Made by a program: the position numbers and the translations under genes | Shown: piece after piece, positions 36,417 through 48,585 of the stretch | How the letters are laid out: each line of letters opens with the position of its first letter | Numbering within the stretch: the stretch's first letter is position 1 | Notes under the pieces: model-generated | What the model was told of the DNA's origin: nothing | The model's input: only the letters and a program-made list of their open reading frames with translations | Databases searched by the model: none | Assembly (NCBI RefSeq): GCF_001625215.2 | Contig: NC_030387.2 | Location: 33,193,606-33,257,605, forward strand | DNA: 64,000 nucleotides | Source of the DNA: Daucus carota subsp. sativus | Lineage: Eukaryota; Streptophyta; Magnoliopsida; Apiales; Apiaceae | Reading direction: 5' to 3'

Positions 36417-37919
36417 CCTTCCAATAAACAATTTGCCCAATTACCTAGTCTAAAAACAACCTTTCACTCCTACCCAAGTCCACAACAATTTCAATATCTA
36501 GCCATACACCAGCAATAATCCCCAGTAACCCAACTCAATACAAATTAGTACCAGAAAACCCAATAATAAAAATCATCCAAGCACCTAATTTATGCAACAA
36601 AGATTTGCAAATTCATCAGAACATCCTCTCACTCAAACACAACAAACATATAAGTAACCAAATCAACTACAAGTTCAGATCAAGAAAATCAAGATTCCAA
36701 TTCAGATCCAACACAAATTATGTTTCTTGAAAGTATGAAATGACAAACCTTTAATGGGCATACATCAAACAATACATAATTGAGATGGGTTTACCTTAAA
36801 AAGATCAAATCTTTATGAGATGGGTAGCTCAATCTTGCAAGAACCAAGACAATCTCAAGGATGGGTATGTAAAAAAGCCCTAATCTTTTACTTTGTATCT
36901 CCTTCTCTCTCTTTTTGTTTCATTTCTATTGTCTACTAGTTGCTTACATTGTGTTACAATTTTTTTTTTAATTTCTTATTTGTCGCTTCTGGTGAAAAAT
37001 AAAATAGGGACTTGGTTTTTAAAAAAACATTAAAAGAAAAACTAAAAAAGGCATCGGCGGTAACGCTGTCTGTTTAAATGTTATTTATTAAGTGCAAAAA
37101 AATCTTGACATACTCACCTTTCTTTTCCCTGCAATTTTTAGAAAAAAAGTAACATTACTTTTAAACAAAACAAATTCTCTGGCAAAAAAAAAATTTAATT
37201 CTGAATTCTTAAGTTTTTTATGGCAGGAAAAAAAAAGAGCGGACGATTTAAAAATTTTAACATAGCGATATTCCGAGGAAGGTAGAAAAAAGCCCAAATT
37301 TAAAAAATCCTTTATGAATTTATTCAAAAATTTATCAACTTTTAAAGTATTAAAATAAATCCTTTTTGTCAAATTTCCCTTTTTTTTACTTTTCTTTCCC
37401 TCCTATCTTGAACTTGAAAACACAAAAGAAAAAAGTTCACATAGTTTGCAATTAGGAGGAGAGGTGTTCGAAATTCAAAAGTAAGTACGTTGATTGGATG
37501 TGTGTGATTTAATTTGGTAGAATTAGAAAATAAAAATAATGAAGTGTAGATAATTTGTTTGTTTTACTCGCACCAAACGGGAGAGAGATAATAATGATGA
37601 GAAATATTATAATGATAAGGAAGGAAGGTCCACTAACGAGAAGATGGGCTTTCTTGGACTATTAAAAATTTTAACATTATTTATTTGTATTTAGGATCCA
37701 CCAACATACAGACTAGCCTAATCATGGACTAGGGCAAAATTTTATAATGAGCTACCATGCCCCAATTTTAACGTTTACTTGTGCGCTCCTCAACATCTTC
37801 ACATTTATTTCGTTACTTGGTTCCCTTTTTCATTTCTTTTTATTTTCTTTAATTATATGAGTCTTATTAAAAAGCAAAACTTTTTTACAAGACAGAGGAA
37901 AAAATTAGTTATTAGTAGT
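36417..37919. other. Leader/promoter of the F-box gene and AT-rich spacer
   Basis: 36417-36950 likely holds the 5' UTR of the F-box gene (CT/GA-rich near 36900-36920 on the + strand). 37080-37390 is low-complexity A/T sequence; a 94-residue minus frame there (FFLPSS, KKLKNSELNFFF) is compositional. No gene seen. Confidence 0.4.
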
Positions 37920-38170
37920 CATAAGCGTCTATACCGTAAAATAGATTTTCGACAGAATGAAAAAGACGTATATGGTAGAATCGTAACCATAGAACACGAC
38001 CCTAATCGAAATGCATACATCTGTCTCATACGCTATAGAGATGTTGAGAAGAGATATATTTTACATCCGAGAGGGGTTATAATTGGAGATATCATTGTTT
38101 CTGGTGGAGAAGTTCCTATAAAAATGGGAAATGCCCTACCTTTGAGTGCGTTTGAACTATTGATATACAC
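37920..38170 (+). pseudogene. rpl2: Nuclear plastid DNA insertion: rpl2 exon 1 end and group II intron start
   Basis: The frame from 37920 reads [20 protein letters not shown], then [19 protein letters not shown] and ending [10 protein letters not shown]. It matches plastid ribosomal protein L2 from about residue 56 to 130, the end of exon 1. At 38145/38146 the sequence runs TTTGA|GTGCG, the exon 1 to group II intron junction of plastid rpl2, followed by TTTGAACTATTG. Substitutions relative to the plastid protein (for example RYRDVE where HYGDGE is usual) show it has drifted. No reading frame break has occurred yet in the coding part. Upstream residues (from 37779) are not rpl2. It cannot encode a working L2. 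Confidence 0.85.
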
Positions 38171-39217
38171 ATGCTTCATAACTTTCGTTCTGTCATACCA
38201 GTTTGATCTATCAACTGAGAATGCAATCCCCTAACAACTTTTATTACTAAATCAAGCATCATACTCACACAAACGGTGAGAAAATAACAAAATTCACAAA
38301 CGGTGAGACAACAATAAAACCAAACCCAAACGTGACAACCTAGCAATCAAATACGTAAATGAAATATTAGCTAAACCAACGCAATCCTTAGATCTGAAGA
38401 ACAAACCCACAAAAACAAGATAACTCATATCACTTTCGAGAATAAGAATATTGGGAACAACGAGAAATTCGCAACTTTGTGGAATTTAGATATGAGAAAA
38501 AGAAGGTCAAATCAAAAAAGACTTTGAATCCTTAGATTCGAAAAAGACGAATTAATGTCAAAAAAATTTTATTAAAAGAAGGAAGAAAGCACAAAGAAAA
38601 TAAAAAGTTTTGAGATTTTGCCCCGGTAGAGATGTGGTGGAAACACCGACGGCGCCCAAGCAAAAGAGAATAAAGAGAAGAGAAAAATAGGGTTCGGAAA
38701 AGAAACGGTGTTTTTGCTCAATTATGGATGTATCTGTTATAAGTTGATTGCCATTTACCATGTGGTCAAATGTTAAATAGTATGGCTATAGATATAGGAG
38801 TAGAAATGTTTGCCATGCATTGATTCACTTGTCTGTTGCAGTGCTTTCACTTGGCTATAAATAGATTGCCAAAGATGAATGTAAACTTGCACCGAGCAAT
38901 ACTACTTCTGCTCTTCTTCCTTCTCTCTCTGTCTCTGTTAAATAGCCGCTCTCTGATATTATTATAGCTAGAATATTACAACAGTATCACGTTATTTGTG
39001 ACTTATGTATACTTGTTTTTTCAATTTTCACTATCATATAGGTAAACTAATTTCCTTTTATCCTGAATAAATACCACGGCATTTCAGAACAGTATTTGTT
39101 GGTGTCATCTTCCTCTTTGTTGGATGTTTAAAAGCTTTTTGCTTTGGTGTAGTAACGGATTCCTTCTTGGTGCTAACGACATTCTGGTTCTATTAGTATT
39201 TTAGTATTTAAAATATA
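38171..39217. other. Spacer with an orphan promoter-like segment
   Basis: No gene. At 38856-38863 there is TATAAATA (GGCTATAAATAGATTG) followed by a CT-rich stretch (38905-38940), but no coding frame before the Mutator element at 39218. The interval 38771-38982 begins TGTTAAATAG and ends TTACAACA, like a Copia solo LTR, but flanking duplications do not match. Confidence 0.3.
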
Positions 39218-39523
39218 GAGTAAACTTCAAAGTTGTGGCCAGAGTTTACACCCATTTTCAAAACGTTGGCCGGACTTCCAAATTCTCAAAAACGTGGTCA
39301 GACTTTGACTCCGCTTTTTAAAACTGTGGCTCCCGTTAAAGTGTCGTTAAAAACTTAACGTTAACACTTATAAACGGGTTTTTTAAGGGGTATTTCAGTC
39401 TAACTAATAAAATATATATATTAGGCGGTGAATAAACAGAATCATCATACTTGCCCATTTCTAAACCCTAATTAGGCGCGCGAGAGGAGTGATTAGCAGT
39501 TTGGAACTGAGTGCTTTGCTGAG

Positions 39524-42058
39524 ATGGACTGGTTTATGCGACCCAGGAAGGAGATGCACAAGTTCGGAGATGCTGAGTGTCCTGACTATAAAGGTATGTT
39601 CTCAAACCCTCGATTTGTTTATCTATGATTCAATACTTGTATTCTATTCATGTAGTGGTCCCAATATCATGTGTTTGTGGTTTTAAAAGCTTAGAACTGG
39701 CCCCTTATGTCTCCTATATCACTGATATACTATTAAAAAATGGTACTTTGCAGATTACCCTTCATATTTTACTATCAAGTTGTATTATGGTGGTTACTTT
39801 GACACTTTATATTCGAAATTTATGGAGTACAAGATTAATTACTATGATTTTTGTAATGTGGATAAGATGTCAGTATTTGAAGTTGGGGCAATGGTGTCTG
39901 AGTCTGTTGGTCGTAAATCTGTTGGGGCTACTTTGTATTTCAAATCACCTAAAGAGGGAATGGAAAAGCTAGGGGAACTATAAAATGATAGTGACATAAT
40001 CATTATGACTTCACTTATTACTGAGGAAGTTCAATTTGTAGAAGTTTTTGCTGTGCTATGATTTGGGATTTTGGAAATGAGGTAAAAAGGGTAATGCCAG
40101 ATTCCACAGTGGCTATTGAATTGGAAGAACTTGAATCAGGCCAGGAAAGGAGTAGATTTAAGAGGGTATACATATGCCTTGGGCCTGTTAGGAAAGGGTT
40201 TATGGCGGGGTGCAGGCCCATCATAGGATTGGATGGGTGTCATCTGAAAGGCCCCTATGGGGGTCAATTACTTACAGCAGTTGGCATGGATGGTGATGAT
40301 GAAATGTATCCTATCTGACATCTGTTGGTCAGTTGTTGATGCAGAGAATGCTGCAAATTGGACATGGTTCATCAGCAAGTTGAAAGAAGATCTAAATATG
40401 GAGAATGATGCAGCTTGGACTTTTATCTCTGACAAGCAAAAGGTATGCATTTTCTATTTGTTTATTGCTAGGCACTCACATTTTTTATGCATTTTTTATT
40501 TGTTTATTGCTAGGCACTCACATTTTTTATGCATTTTCTATTTGTTTATTTCAGGGCTTGATAAATGCTCTTGAGGAATTGTGTCCAAATGTAGAGCACA
40601 GATTTTGTGCAATGCATCTGTACAGCAACATGAGTAAAATTCACAAGGGACTGGGACTGAGGGGCCTGATGTGGAGTGCTGCTAGGTCTACGACAGACTA
40701 CCACTTTGACAAAAATATGGATGCAATAAAAAAGGTAAACTGTTTGGGTCTATTTTACAATTATTACAAATGTCTAACATAAAATTTAATCTTGGCAGAT
40801 GAATTTAAAATGTTATGAGTGGCTAGCAGCTAAACCCAAGGAGCAATGGAGTAGATGTGGTTTTAGAACCCTTTGCAAGAGTGATATGTTCGTAAACAAT
40901 GACTGCGAGGTGTTCAATGCATCGATCAAGAAAATCAGGCACCTTCCCATTGTTACAATGCTAAGGCATATACAATCAGCTGTGATGCGTAGAATCCAAA
41001 AAATAAAGCATGAGGCTGAGACTTGGGTTGGAAAATTCACTCCAAACTCACTTGAGAAGTTAGCTGAGTAAGTGCACTACAAATCTTGTAATTTTCTTGT
41101 ATTTTTTATGTAATTTTCTTGTATTCTTCATGTAATTTTCTTGTAATTTTCATGTAATTTTCTTGTTATAGGGCAAATAAAAAAGCTGTTGACTGTCAAG
41201 TTACTTGGTCAGGAGGACCAAGATTTTTAGTCCAAACTTCTGCAGGTGGATTTGAAATTGTTGTGGACCTATTTGAAAAAACATGTCACTGCAAGAAGTG
41301 GCAGCTCAGGGGAGTGCCCTGTTTTCATGCAGTGGCATGTATGAACTCCAGGAGAATGAACCTTGAAGATGGCCTGCATAACTGTTATTCCATTGCAATG
41401 TTTCAAAAGGTATTTAAATTCTATTGTAATTGCAATGTCCATCTTATCTGCTAGTTGCATATTATTTAAACATTAAATATTTTTTACAAGTTTATTCACA
41501 CATTGTTGAGCCAATCAATTGAAAGGAGTTTTGGACAAAAACTCCTTATACACAGCCTTTACCTCCCAATGTTAAACCAAGTACAGGTAGGCCTAAATTG
41601 AAAAGGAGTAGAAAAAATGATGCACCACCTCCTGATTCCACCAAATTTAAAAGGCAAAAAACAAGCTTGAGATGTGGAACCTGCAATGAATGGGGTCATA
41701 ATCGCAGAGGTTGTAAAGCAAAGGTATGTCATTGCTAATCACTGGTTGTACAAAAATAATATCCACACTCTTATTTACACTATATATTTCATTACAGAGA
41801 AATGTTGGCTCAGAGTCGCAAGCGGGGGCTGAGGCTGAGACACAAGCAGGGACTGAGGCTGAGAGACAAGTAGGGGATGAGGCTGGTGAGAATAATGAAG
41901 TGAATGAAGAAAATGTTGGTGGCCAGAACCCAGCAACTGAAATTGCTCCAGGGGCATCACAACCAACAGACGAGCTCCACGACAGTCAGGGAGGTGTCTT
42001 TGAGCCACCACCAGCTAGACAAAGCCCTTCGACTTGTGGTGTTGTTCCTAAATCTTGA
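39524..42058 (+). pseudogene. Degraded MULE transposase (MURA-like)
   Basis: Recognisable pieces in order: a start exon 39524-39593 (MDWFMRPRKEMHKFGD) spliced to 39754 onward, a plant MULE N-terminal PB1-like region (FTIKLYYGGYFDTLYSKF) that stops at 39981; then after a gap the DDE region from 40058 (GFMAGCRPIIGLDGCHLKGP, the first catalytic Asp in GLDG); a 1-nt-type frameshift after DEMYPI near 40316; then WSVVDAENAANWTWFISKLK, HRFCAMHLYSNM (40560-40735), 40798-41068, a SWIM zinc finger CHCKKWQLRGVPCFH (41287-41330), and a CCHC knuckle CGTCNEWGHNRRGC near 41680. The stop, the missing segment between the N-terminal and DDE regions, and the frameshift mean it is not functional. The C-terminal tail has GAEAETQAGTEAE repeats. 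Confidence 0.85.
40444..40550 (+). repeat. Triplicated ~46-bp unit in a MULE intron
   Basis: TATGCATTTTCTATTTGTTT...CAGG-like units repeat nearly three times, each except the last containing TTATTGCTAGGCACTCACAT. The last copy carries the real acceptor TTTATTTCAG. A second tandem tract (TGTAATTTTCTTGTATT units) lies in the next but one intron at 41085-41170. Confidence 0.8.
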
Positions 42059-42858
42059 CAGAAAAAGCAAAAGGTTGTTACCACAAGGTCCGAGATTCTA
42101 AGGGCAAGAAGTACGAGATAAAGGAAAATTAACAAGAGATATCAAGATTAAACTTCTTTTCATGTTAAATTATGCAAACTTGCAAATCTTGATCTTTTGT
42201 AATCTTTTGCAAACTAGCAGGTTGAATTGTTTTTGGGTTAAATTCAGATACAGTTTATTATGACAAGTTTTACTCATTTTGAAATGAAGATACTCTTGTT
42301 ATGTTGCATTTAATTTCATGTTTTGATTCCAATTGCATTGGATGCAGCGTCTATTTCTGTTATAAGGGTCTGTTTATGTTAATTAATTGAATGCCATGCA
42401 GTTATGCCTAAAATATTGCAGAAAAACCCATTTTTACCCCTGTTTCCGTTAGTCCCGTTAGTGGCTTTTAACGGCAACCACAGTTTTAAAAAGCAGAGCC
42501 AAAGTCTGGCCACTGTTTTGAAAATTTGGAAGTCCGACCAACTTTTTGAAAATGGGTGTAAACTTTGGCCACACCTCTGAAGTATACTCTAAAAATATAT
42601 TGCGCATATGATCCGCATGGACTATACGAAAACTAAAGCAAATATAAATTAGAGGTGCAAACTCTTTTTAATGTTAAAGTCAATGAAAATTTTAACGGCA
42701 GAGGTGCAAATTAGAAATTGGGATGATAAATTGATACGAAATTAAGTATGAGTATTTATGCGTTTTTTGCAAAAAGAAATAGGCATTTTACACTCTGAAT
42801 CTATTACCAAATGTATTCTTATCCCGCAACCAAAATTTAATAATAATTTTCTCATATA

Positions 42859-43094
42859 CTCCTTCTGTTTGGATATATTAGTCTCTTGACTGTTTTGCAC
42901 GCAAATTTAAGAGATTTGACCACACACCTAAAATTATTATTTTTAAAAATTTGTTTTTTTTGAATAAAAGTATTAGTGATATATTTTTATTCACAAAAGA
43001 AAAATATTAAAAATAATAATTATAAGTATACGGTCAAAACTCTTAAAAGTGCGTGCAAAAAAGTCAAACAACTATTATATCCAAACAGAGGAAG
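42859..43094. mobile_element. Stowaway MITE
   Basis: Termini CTCCTTCTGTTTGGATATAT and (right) ATATCCAAACAGAGGAAG are inverted repeats flanked by TA. The interior has the paired blocks TTGCACGCAAATTTAAGAG / CTCTTAAAAGTGCGTGCAAA, and there is no ORF. Confidence 0.75.
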
Positions 43095-43468
43095 TATAAT
43101 TAAAGAAATTAAAATAAATAAGCATCTTATTCGAGGGGGAAAATCGGTGAAAAAGACGAACGAGTGACGCAAAATCAGGTCCACCGAAAAATCCACGCGT
43201 CCTAAATCAACACGAGTACTTATATAAAGCCGGTCCGAACTGGAAGCATGATGAACACACGTGGGCGCTTGACCTTTTCTCGCCGGAATTCCCTCCCCTA
43301 TTATCATCACCACCAATCATATCTATATCTCCTCCCCTCTATCTATATTCTATCACCTCTTTTCATATCAAAACTAACTCACCCCCCCAGAGCTAGCTGT
43401 ACGCAGTAGCCCTCTACTCTATTTTCTCGCCTTTCTATCTTAATCCATTCTACTGATATATACACTCA

Positions 43469-43499
43469 GCGAGAGAGAGAGAGAGGGGGAGAGAGAGAG
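43469..43499 (+). promoter_or_regulatory. GA tract in the 5' leader of the hydrolase gene
   Basis: GCGAGAGAGAGAGAG followed by GGGG and AGAGAGAGAG runs up to the ATG. It is a candidate GAGA-factor (BBR/BPC) or translational leader element. Confidence 0.6.
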
Positions 43500-46400
43500 A
43501 TGGGGGTGGTGACTTCGTCGATGGCAGCGAAGTTTGCGTTCTTTCCGCCGAAGCCGCCGTCGTATAAGGTGGTTGAGGATGGAGATGGGAAGATGAGGAT
43601 GAGTAGTGGTGGGATGACGGAGAGACCAAACGTCGACGTATTGAAGATAAAGACCAAGAGAGGTACGGAGATAGTGGGGATTTATTTTAAAAATCCGGCG
43701 GCGAATATGACTGTGTTGTATTCACATGGGAACGCTGCTGATCTGGGTCAGATGTACGATTTGTTCGCTCAGCTCAGTATCCATCTTCGAGTCAACTTGT
43801 TCGGGTCAGTCAAATCTCTCTCTCTCTCTCTCCCTCTCCCTCCCTCTCTCTCTCCCCCTCTCCCTCTCTCTCTCTCCCCCTCTCCCTCTCTCGCTCTCTC
43901 CCCCTCTCTCTCCCTGTCTCTCTATTGCATATTACTAGTATATTATTTCGTTACAATAGTATGTGCCAGGGTGTGTCTGTTTTGATTTTGTAGTGATACT
44001 ACTGTATCAATGGTTTGTTGCACTGTGACTTGTGATCTGTAGTGACCGATTGATTTCAATATTGTTTATAATCATACACCGAGTTTACTTGCATGAAAAT
44101 TAGTTCTTTAATTCGATCAATTAGTTTACAATTTTGTTGGTCTATCTTGATGGGTTTTACTAGCAGTGTAGGTTTAGAGACTACAGAGGGTTGTTTACAT
44201 GATTAATTGACCCTTTTTTGTTTCCCACAAATTACTTTCTTCTTAATTATTTGGATTTTCCATTTCGGTATGGCGATTGTTCAAAAGTCTCTATCTTTTC
44301 CAAAAATATATTTTTTGGGTTGGATTTTATTTAGTTTTATGTTCAGTCTTCATCTTGATGGGTTTTAGATACTCGCGGTCTAGGTTTAGAATAGAAAGGA
44401 CTCATCTTTTGGTTGTTCACATGATGAACTCATCCTTGTTGTATTCCATGAACTAATTTCTTCTAATTATTCTGAATTTCTAATTTGGGTTTGGCTATTT
44501 TAAAGAGTCTTTATCTTTTCCAATATTATAGTGTTTGGGTGCAATTTAATTAGTTATACTTTCAGTCTTGTAGGCCAACAAGTTGGTTATATGTTCAGTC
44601 TTCTAGGCCAGTGAATTAGTTATATGTTCAGTCCTCTAGGCCAGCATGTTTCTTCTAAGGTGAGGACAGGCTGTAGACAAGGATATAGACCAATAATGAT
44701 CGTTACTAAAAAAAAGTTTGTCCATTGCCAAAATATCTGAAATAGTGAAATGCTTGTGCTGCTGCAGATATGATTATTCGGGGTATGGACAATCCACTGG
44801 CAAGGTACAAACATACTGTTTTAATTTGGAAAAAAAATATTCTATTTGATGAGCTAATTAAATTATTCTTTTTTTTGTGTGTGTTTGTGTAGCCAAGTGA
44901 ACAGAACACCTATGCGGACATAAGAGCTGCATATAGATTCTTACAGGAGACTCACGGGACAAAAGAGGAAGATATTATACTATATGGCCAGTCTGTAGGA
45001 AGTGGGCCGACATTAGATTTAGCATCACAATTATCAGGATTGAGGGCAGTGGTTCTCCATAGTCCTATTCTGTCTGGACTTCGAGTCATGTATCCAGTGA
45101 AGCGTACTTTCTGGTTTGATATATATAAGGTTCTTCTTGCTCGATGTAGTGGTAAATTATATCATCTGATAATTATTTTTCTGTCCTTAACTCTTTACTG
45201 ATCATATTCTTCCTAATTCTACTTCTGCAGAATATTGATAAGATACCCTTTGTCAAATGTCCAATCTTGGTCATCCATGTAAGTACCTTCTTGATAGTCA
45301 TATGCCAGTTCCGACTGTTTGTGTCTTATAAATGCCATACCAGTATATATTAGTAGTGTTTGGAGATTAATTAGCTTTACAATATCCACATAAAGAAAAA
45401 GCTTTAGTTGAGGTCAAATTAGGTCCTATTGTATTTTTGCAAATGGTCCAGAACAGTCGAATGGTAGTAGAATACATCCGGTAGAAAGAAAGCGATGGAT
45501 GATAGGAACCCTAGAATGAGTGATTTTTCGCTGGATGACACTTTAGTATCAAAAATTTAGCGGTAGGGCCATCTAGTGTGAAAAATCTGGTGATATTATG
45601 CTCCAACAGTACCCCATTCTGTAGTCCTGGTTACCTTGTCCCTTAAAACTGAATATCAACCAGAGATCCATGCTTGAAGTTTTGTGAATGGTGCTATATA
45701 CTCTTATTCACATATTTGGCAGATGTTTAAGTTTGGAGAAGGTTATACAGAAATATTATGTAAATCTACACTGTTAACGATGCTTATATATTTATTAATT
45801 GCATTTGTAGATTCCAATATGATGGATAAAGCGTTAATGACTCACTGCGTTATTTAATATAAATTAGTCGGAGTAACTTAAGTGTAAGTTGATTGTGTCA
45901 TAGGTTTGGATATGGGATCGTTCCCCCCCTTTTTTTTGCCAAATTACATCTTTGTGTCGGACTGTTTTGGTTTTTATGTGGTCTCATTTCATTCTGTTGG
46001 TAATATTAGGGAACTGCAGATGATGTCGTGGATCACTCACATGGGAAACAGCTTTGGGATCTCTGCAAAGAGAAGTATGAACCACTTTGGGTAAATGGAG
46101 GGAAGCATTGTGACCTGGAGTTATTTCCCGAATATGTTAGGCATCTGAAGAAGTTCATTATAGCTGTGGAGAAATCATTGCATCTCAGAAGTGTATCAGG
46201 AACATATTCAGATTATGTAGAGAATCCGCGACACAGTAGAGACTTTAGAGAGAAACCTAGGCATAGCACAGATCATAGAGAGATGTCTAGGCCAAGTACA
46301 GACATGAGAGAAAACCCAAGGATTAGCACAGACCGCAGAGATAAATCGTGGGGTAGCTTTGACAAGAGAGAAAAATTGAAGAAGAATGCTGATTATAATG

Positions 46401-46669
46401 AAAAAGCAAATAATGACACAGAGCAGCCAGAGAAAGCAAGGAAGAGTATTGATCGGTGAGTATACTTAGCACTAGGATATTTTCTGTTAATTTGCATGTG
46501 TCATTATCGTTATATGTATTTTATCACTGTGCGTCTGTGCCTTGTTCTGCATTAAATTTACTTTGGCTAACTTGATGATGGCAGCTTCGGAGATATGGTG
46601 AGATCAGCTGTATTGTGCAATACAGACTGTTTTAAGCCCACCAGAACAGTAGGGATCCAAGGACGATGA
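43500..46669 (+). CDS. Alpha/beta hydrolase, ABHD17-like (385 aa, six exons)
   Basis: Exons 43500-43804, 44768-44804, 44893-45129, 45231-45278, 46010-46455 and 46585-46669 join in phase with GT-AG sites (1158 nt). The catalytic triad can be placed: Ser148 in GQSVGSG, Asp213 in GTADDVVD and His242 in GGKHCDLE. The oxyanion region is [13 protein letters not shown]. Animal ABHD17 enzymes remove palmitate from membrane proteins; the plant relatives are uncharacterised as far as I know. The start MGVVTSS fits the N-myristoylation consensus (Gly2, Ser6), suggesting membrane anchoring. The C-terminal ~130 residues are hydrophilic with a repeated Arg/Ser/Asp unit ([32 protein letters not shown]). The ATG follows a GA tract directly. 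The core fold call is firm; the substrate is inferred from the family. Confidence 0.9.
43811..43923 (+). repeat. (CT)n/(CCCTCT)n microsatellite at the start of intron 1
   Basis: CTCTCTCTCTC blocks interrupted by CCCTCTCCC begin 6 nt after the GTCAGT donor of the hydrolase gene. The frames reading [12 protein letters not shown] across it are artefacts. Confidence 0.92.
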
Positions 46670-47371
46670 GAGGTTAGTCTAAAAAATCAATTTTTTGTCT
46701 GGTACCACATTTTTTCTATTGGTTGATCGGGTACACAGGAAATGTTGGATTTTCCTATATGTTTCGCAGAAGCTAGAAATAATTATTTTGGCTGGACTAA
46801 TGACTATGCAGTGTCATATATCTTTGGGAAAAATAATAAACCAGTTTCTCTTTTATTGGCTATTCCTTTTTGTACATCTTTAGTCGTTAATTTTGGAGCA
46901 ATCTGCAGTCCACGATATATACTACTGTCTGGATTATACACACTGATGAAATAGGATTCTGTTATCTGTAAATCAGCTAGAAAATAACACAAGGCATTTA
47001 AAAGCAACTGTAATGCACAAAAATGGATATGTTTATAATTAAGTATCATCGAGAAAGTGTCGTTTGGACCAAAGCTGTTTTAACTGTACTGATAAACTGT
47101 TGTGCCCAATAACAATGTGTTTGTGGGCATTTCACAAGAAACAATTAGGATTGTACTACTCAACTATCAAGTTTGGGTATCTGGGGATGAAATATGTGTC
47201 ATCTGAATTCAGAATCGTTGCTCTCCTTGTTGGTCTAGTTTTGTATTTATGTGGCAAAAGAGTGCTTGCAGTGTATATTGTTTGAGCAAAAAATGCGGAA
47301 GCCTCATGGAGCAATTCAAGTATTTTAACATATGAAATAGAGTAATGAAAGTAAAGCTGTAATAAATTATA
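46670..47371. other. 3' flank of the hydrolase gene
   Basis: Presumed 3' UTR and spacer. Several short frames occur but none has recognisable domains or splice partners. Confidence 0.35.
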
Positions 47372-48585
47372 GAGCTATTAACCAAAAAACCCAATCAACT
47401 TTTCATTTTTTTGCCAAAAAATCTTTGAACTTTTATTTTCACTAACAACCCCAATAAACTTTATTAAATTATATAAAAATATAAATCATTGGTTAAATTT
47501 AAGTATCTTTCCCTTATTTGCATTTCTTTATACATGTATGTGCCACATATTATCTATTCATTGATAAATATAATTTTTTTAAAATATTTTATAATATTAT
47601 AATTTCATAAACCCACGCTACGAGGAAGATCTAAGTGTTTTCATCGTTTGTATCAAATAATATATTATTTTGACCGTTTTATAATTTATTTAAACTTAAT
47701 TTATATTAATTATTCTATTTAAGTGTCTAACTTCTACGAGTCATATGTATATATATTCTACTTAAGGATAATTGGCGGATTATGATTTTATAGTATGATA
47801 TTTTTATAATTTTGATTTAAAAATAATATGAAAATAAGTGAAGATGTACTTGTCACATATCAGATTTTTCACCCCCTTGTTTTTTCTTCTATTATTTGAA
47901 TTGTTATATTTTGTCAAGTAAGCTATTTAGGTACAGTTTGGGGTTGCTTTTGCAGACAGCAACAACAGTTTTTTGCTAAAAAGCAGGTGTAAAACTGTTT
48001 GTTAAATCTAAAAGCAGCTTTTAGCTGAAAAGTTGCTTTTAGAAAAAGCAGGTCCTCACATGCTTTTGGAAAAAGCTGTTTTCAGCTTTTGCAGGAAGTT
48101 GTTATAAATTTCACTAATAAAACTCACCAAAAAAAATTATTTTTTTATATTATAACTCAAAATAAGCAAATATCAAAAAAATTACCAAACAGTTATCTGA
48201 TTTATATAACAGCACTTTTTTACCAGCACTTTTTCTGACAGCACATCAATTTTTAACAGCACTTCCAAACAGATGCTTAATCATCATGATTATTTGTTAA
48301 AATTCACGGACACGAAAGTTTGTATCAAAATCATAAGTTATATTTATTTTAGATTTTGTAGTTATATCTTCACAAAAATAATTTTTTTTTGTTTTGTTAT
48401 TAATTTTAGTCATGTTGCCACATAAGATGTGTTAATCATGATTAGTCTATGTAAAACATAAGTAACTACGATTAAATTTTTTCATGAATTTAGTAAAGTT
48501 TATTGGGGTTGTTAGTGAAAAGAAAAGTTTAAAGGTTTTTTGACAAAAATATAAAAAGTTGATTGGGTTTTTTGGTTAATAGCTC
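47372..48585. mobile_element. Non-autonomous MULE with perfect 9-bp target duplication
   Basis: Terminal inverted repeats of about 100 bp (GAGCTATTAACCAAAAAACC, ACAACCCCAATAAACTTTA) close at 47372 and 48585. The flanks are the identical 9-mer TAAATTATA (47363-47371; 48586-48594), the Mutator signature. There is no transposase. The repeats are unrelated to those of the 39218 element. Confidence 0.88.
47942..48279. mobile_element. hAT-like MITE nested in the MULE
   Basis: Ends CAGTTTGGGGTTGCTTTTGC and (right, reverse complement) CTGTTTGGAAGTGCTGTTAA are imperfect inverted repeats. Subterminal AGCACTTTTT / AAAAAGCAGG motifs are scattered through it. The duplication was not resolved. Confidence 0.55.

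Larger units (their letters stand above)
39218..42589 (+). mobile_element. Mutator-like element (MULE) with ~125-bp terminal inverted repeats
   Basis: Left terminus GAGTAAACTTCAAAGTTGTG and right terminus (reverse complement) GAGTATACTTCAGAGGTGTG are inverted repeats over about 125 bp, sharing TTTACACCCATTTTCAAAA and GGACTTCCAAATT. Flanks TAAAATATA (39209-39217) and TAAAAATATA (42590-42599) are a 9-bp target duplication with one extra A, as Mutator elements make. It encloses a decayed MURA-type transposase on the + strand. Confidence 0.85.

Noticed and set aside
36417..36440. Eight extra N-terminal residues on the F-box protein
   Set aside because: The upstream codon is TTG; the first ATG is at 36416 and the downstream MVGFEEAS start is natural.
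37088..37372. 94-aa minus frame
   Set aside because: Low-complexity A/T sequence with Phe/Lys runs and no domain, in a spacer.
43726..43985. Ser/Leu/Pro-repeat frames beside the hydrolase exon
   Set aside because: They read through the (CT)n microsatellite in intron 1; the true exon ends at 43804 with a GT donor and the hydrolase frame continues in exon 2.
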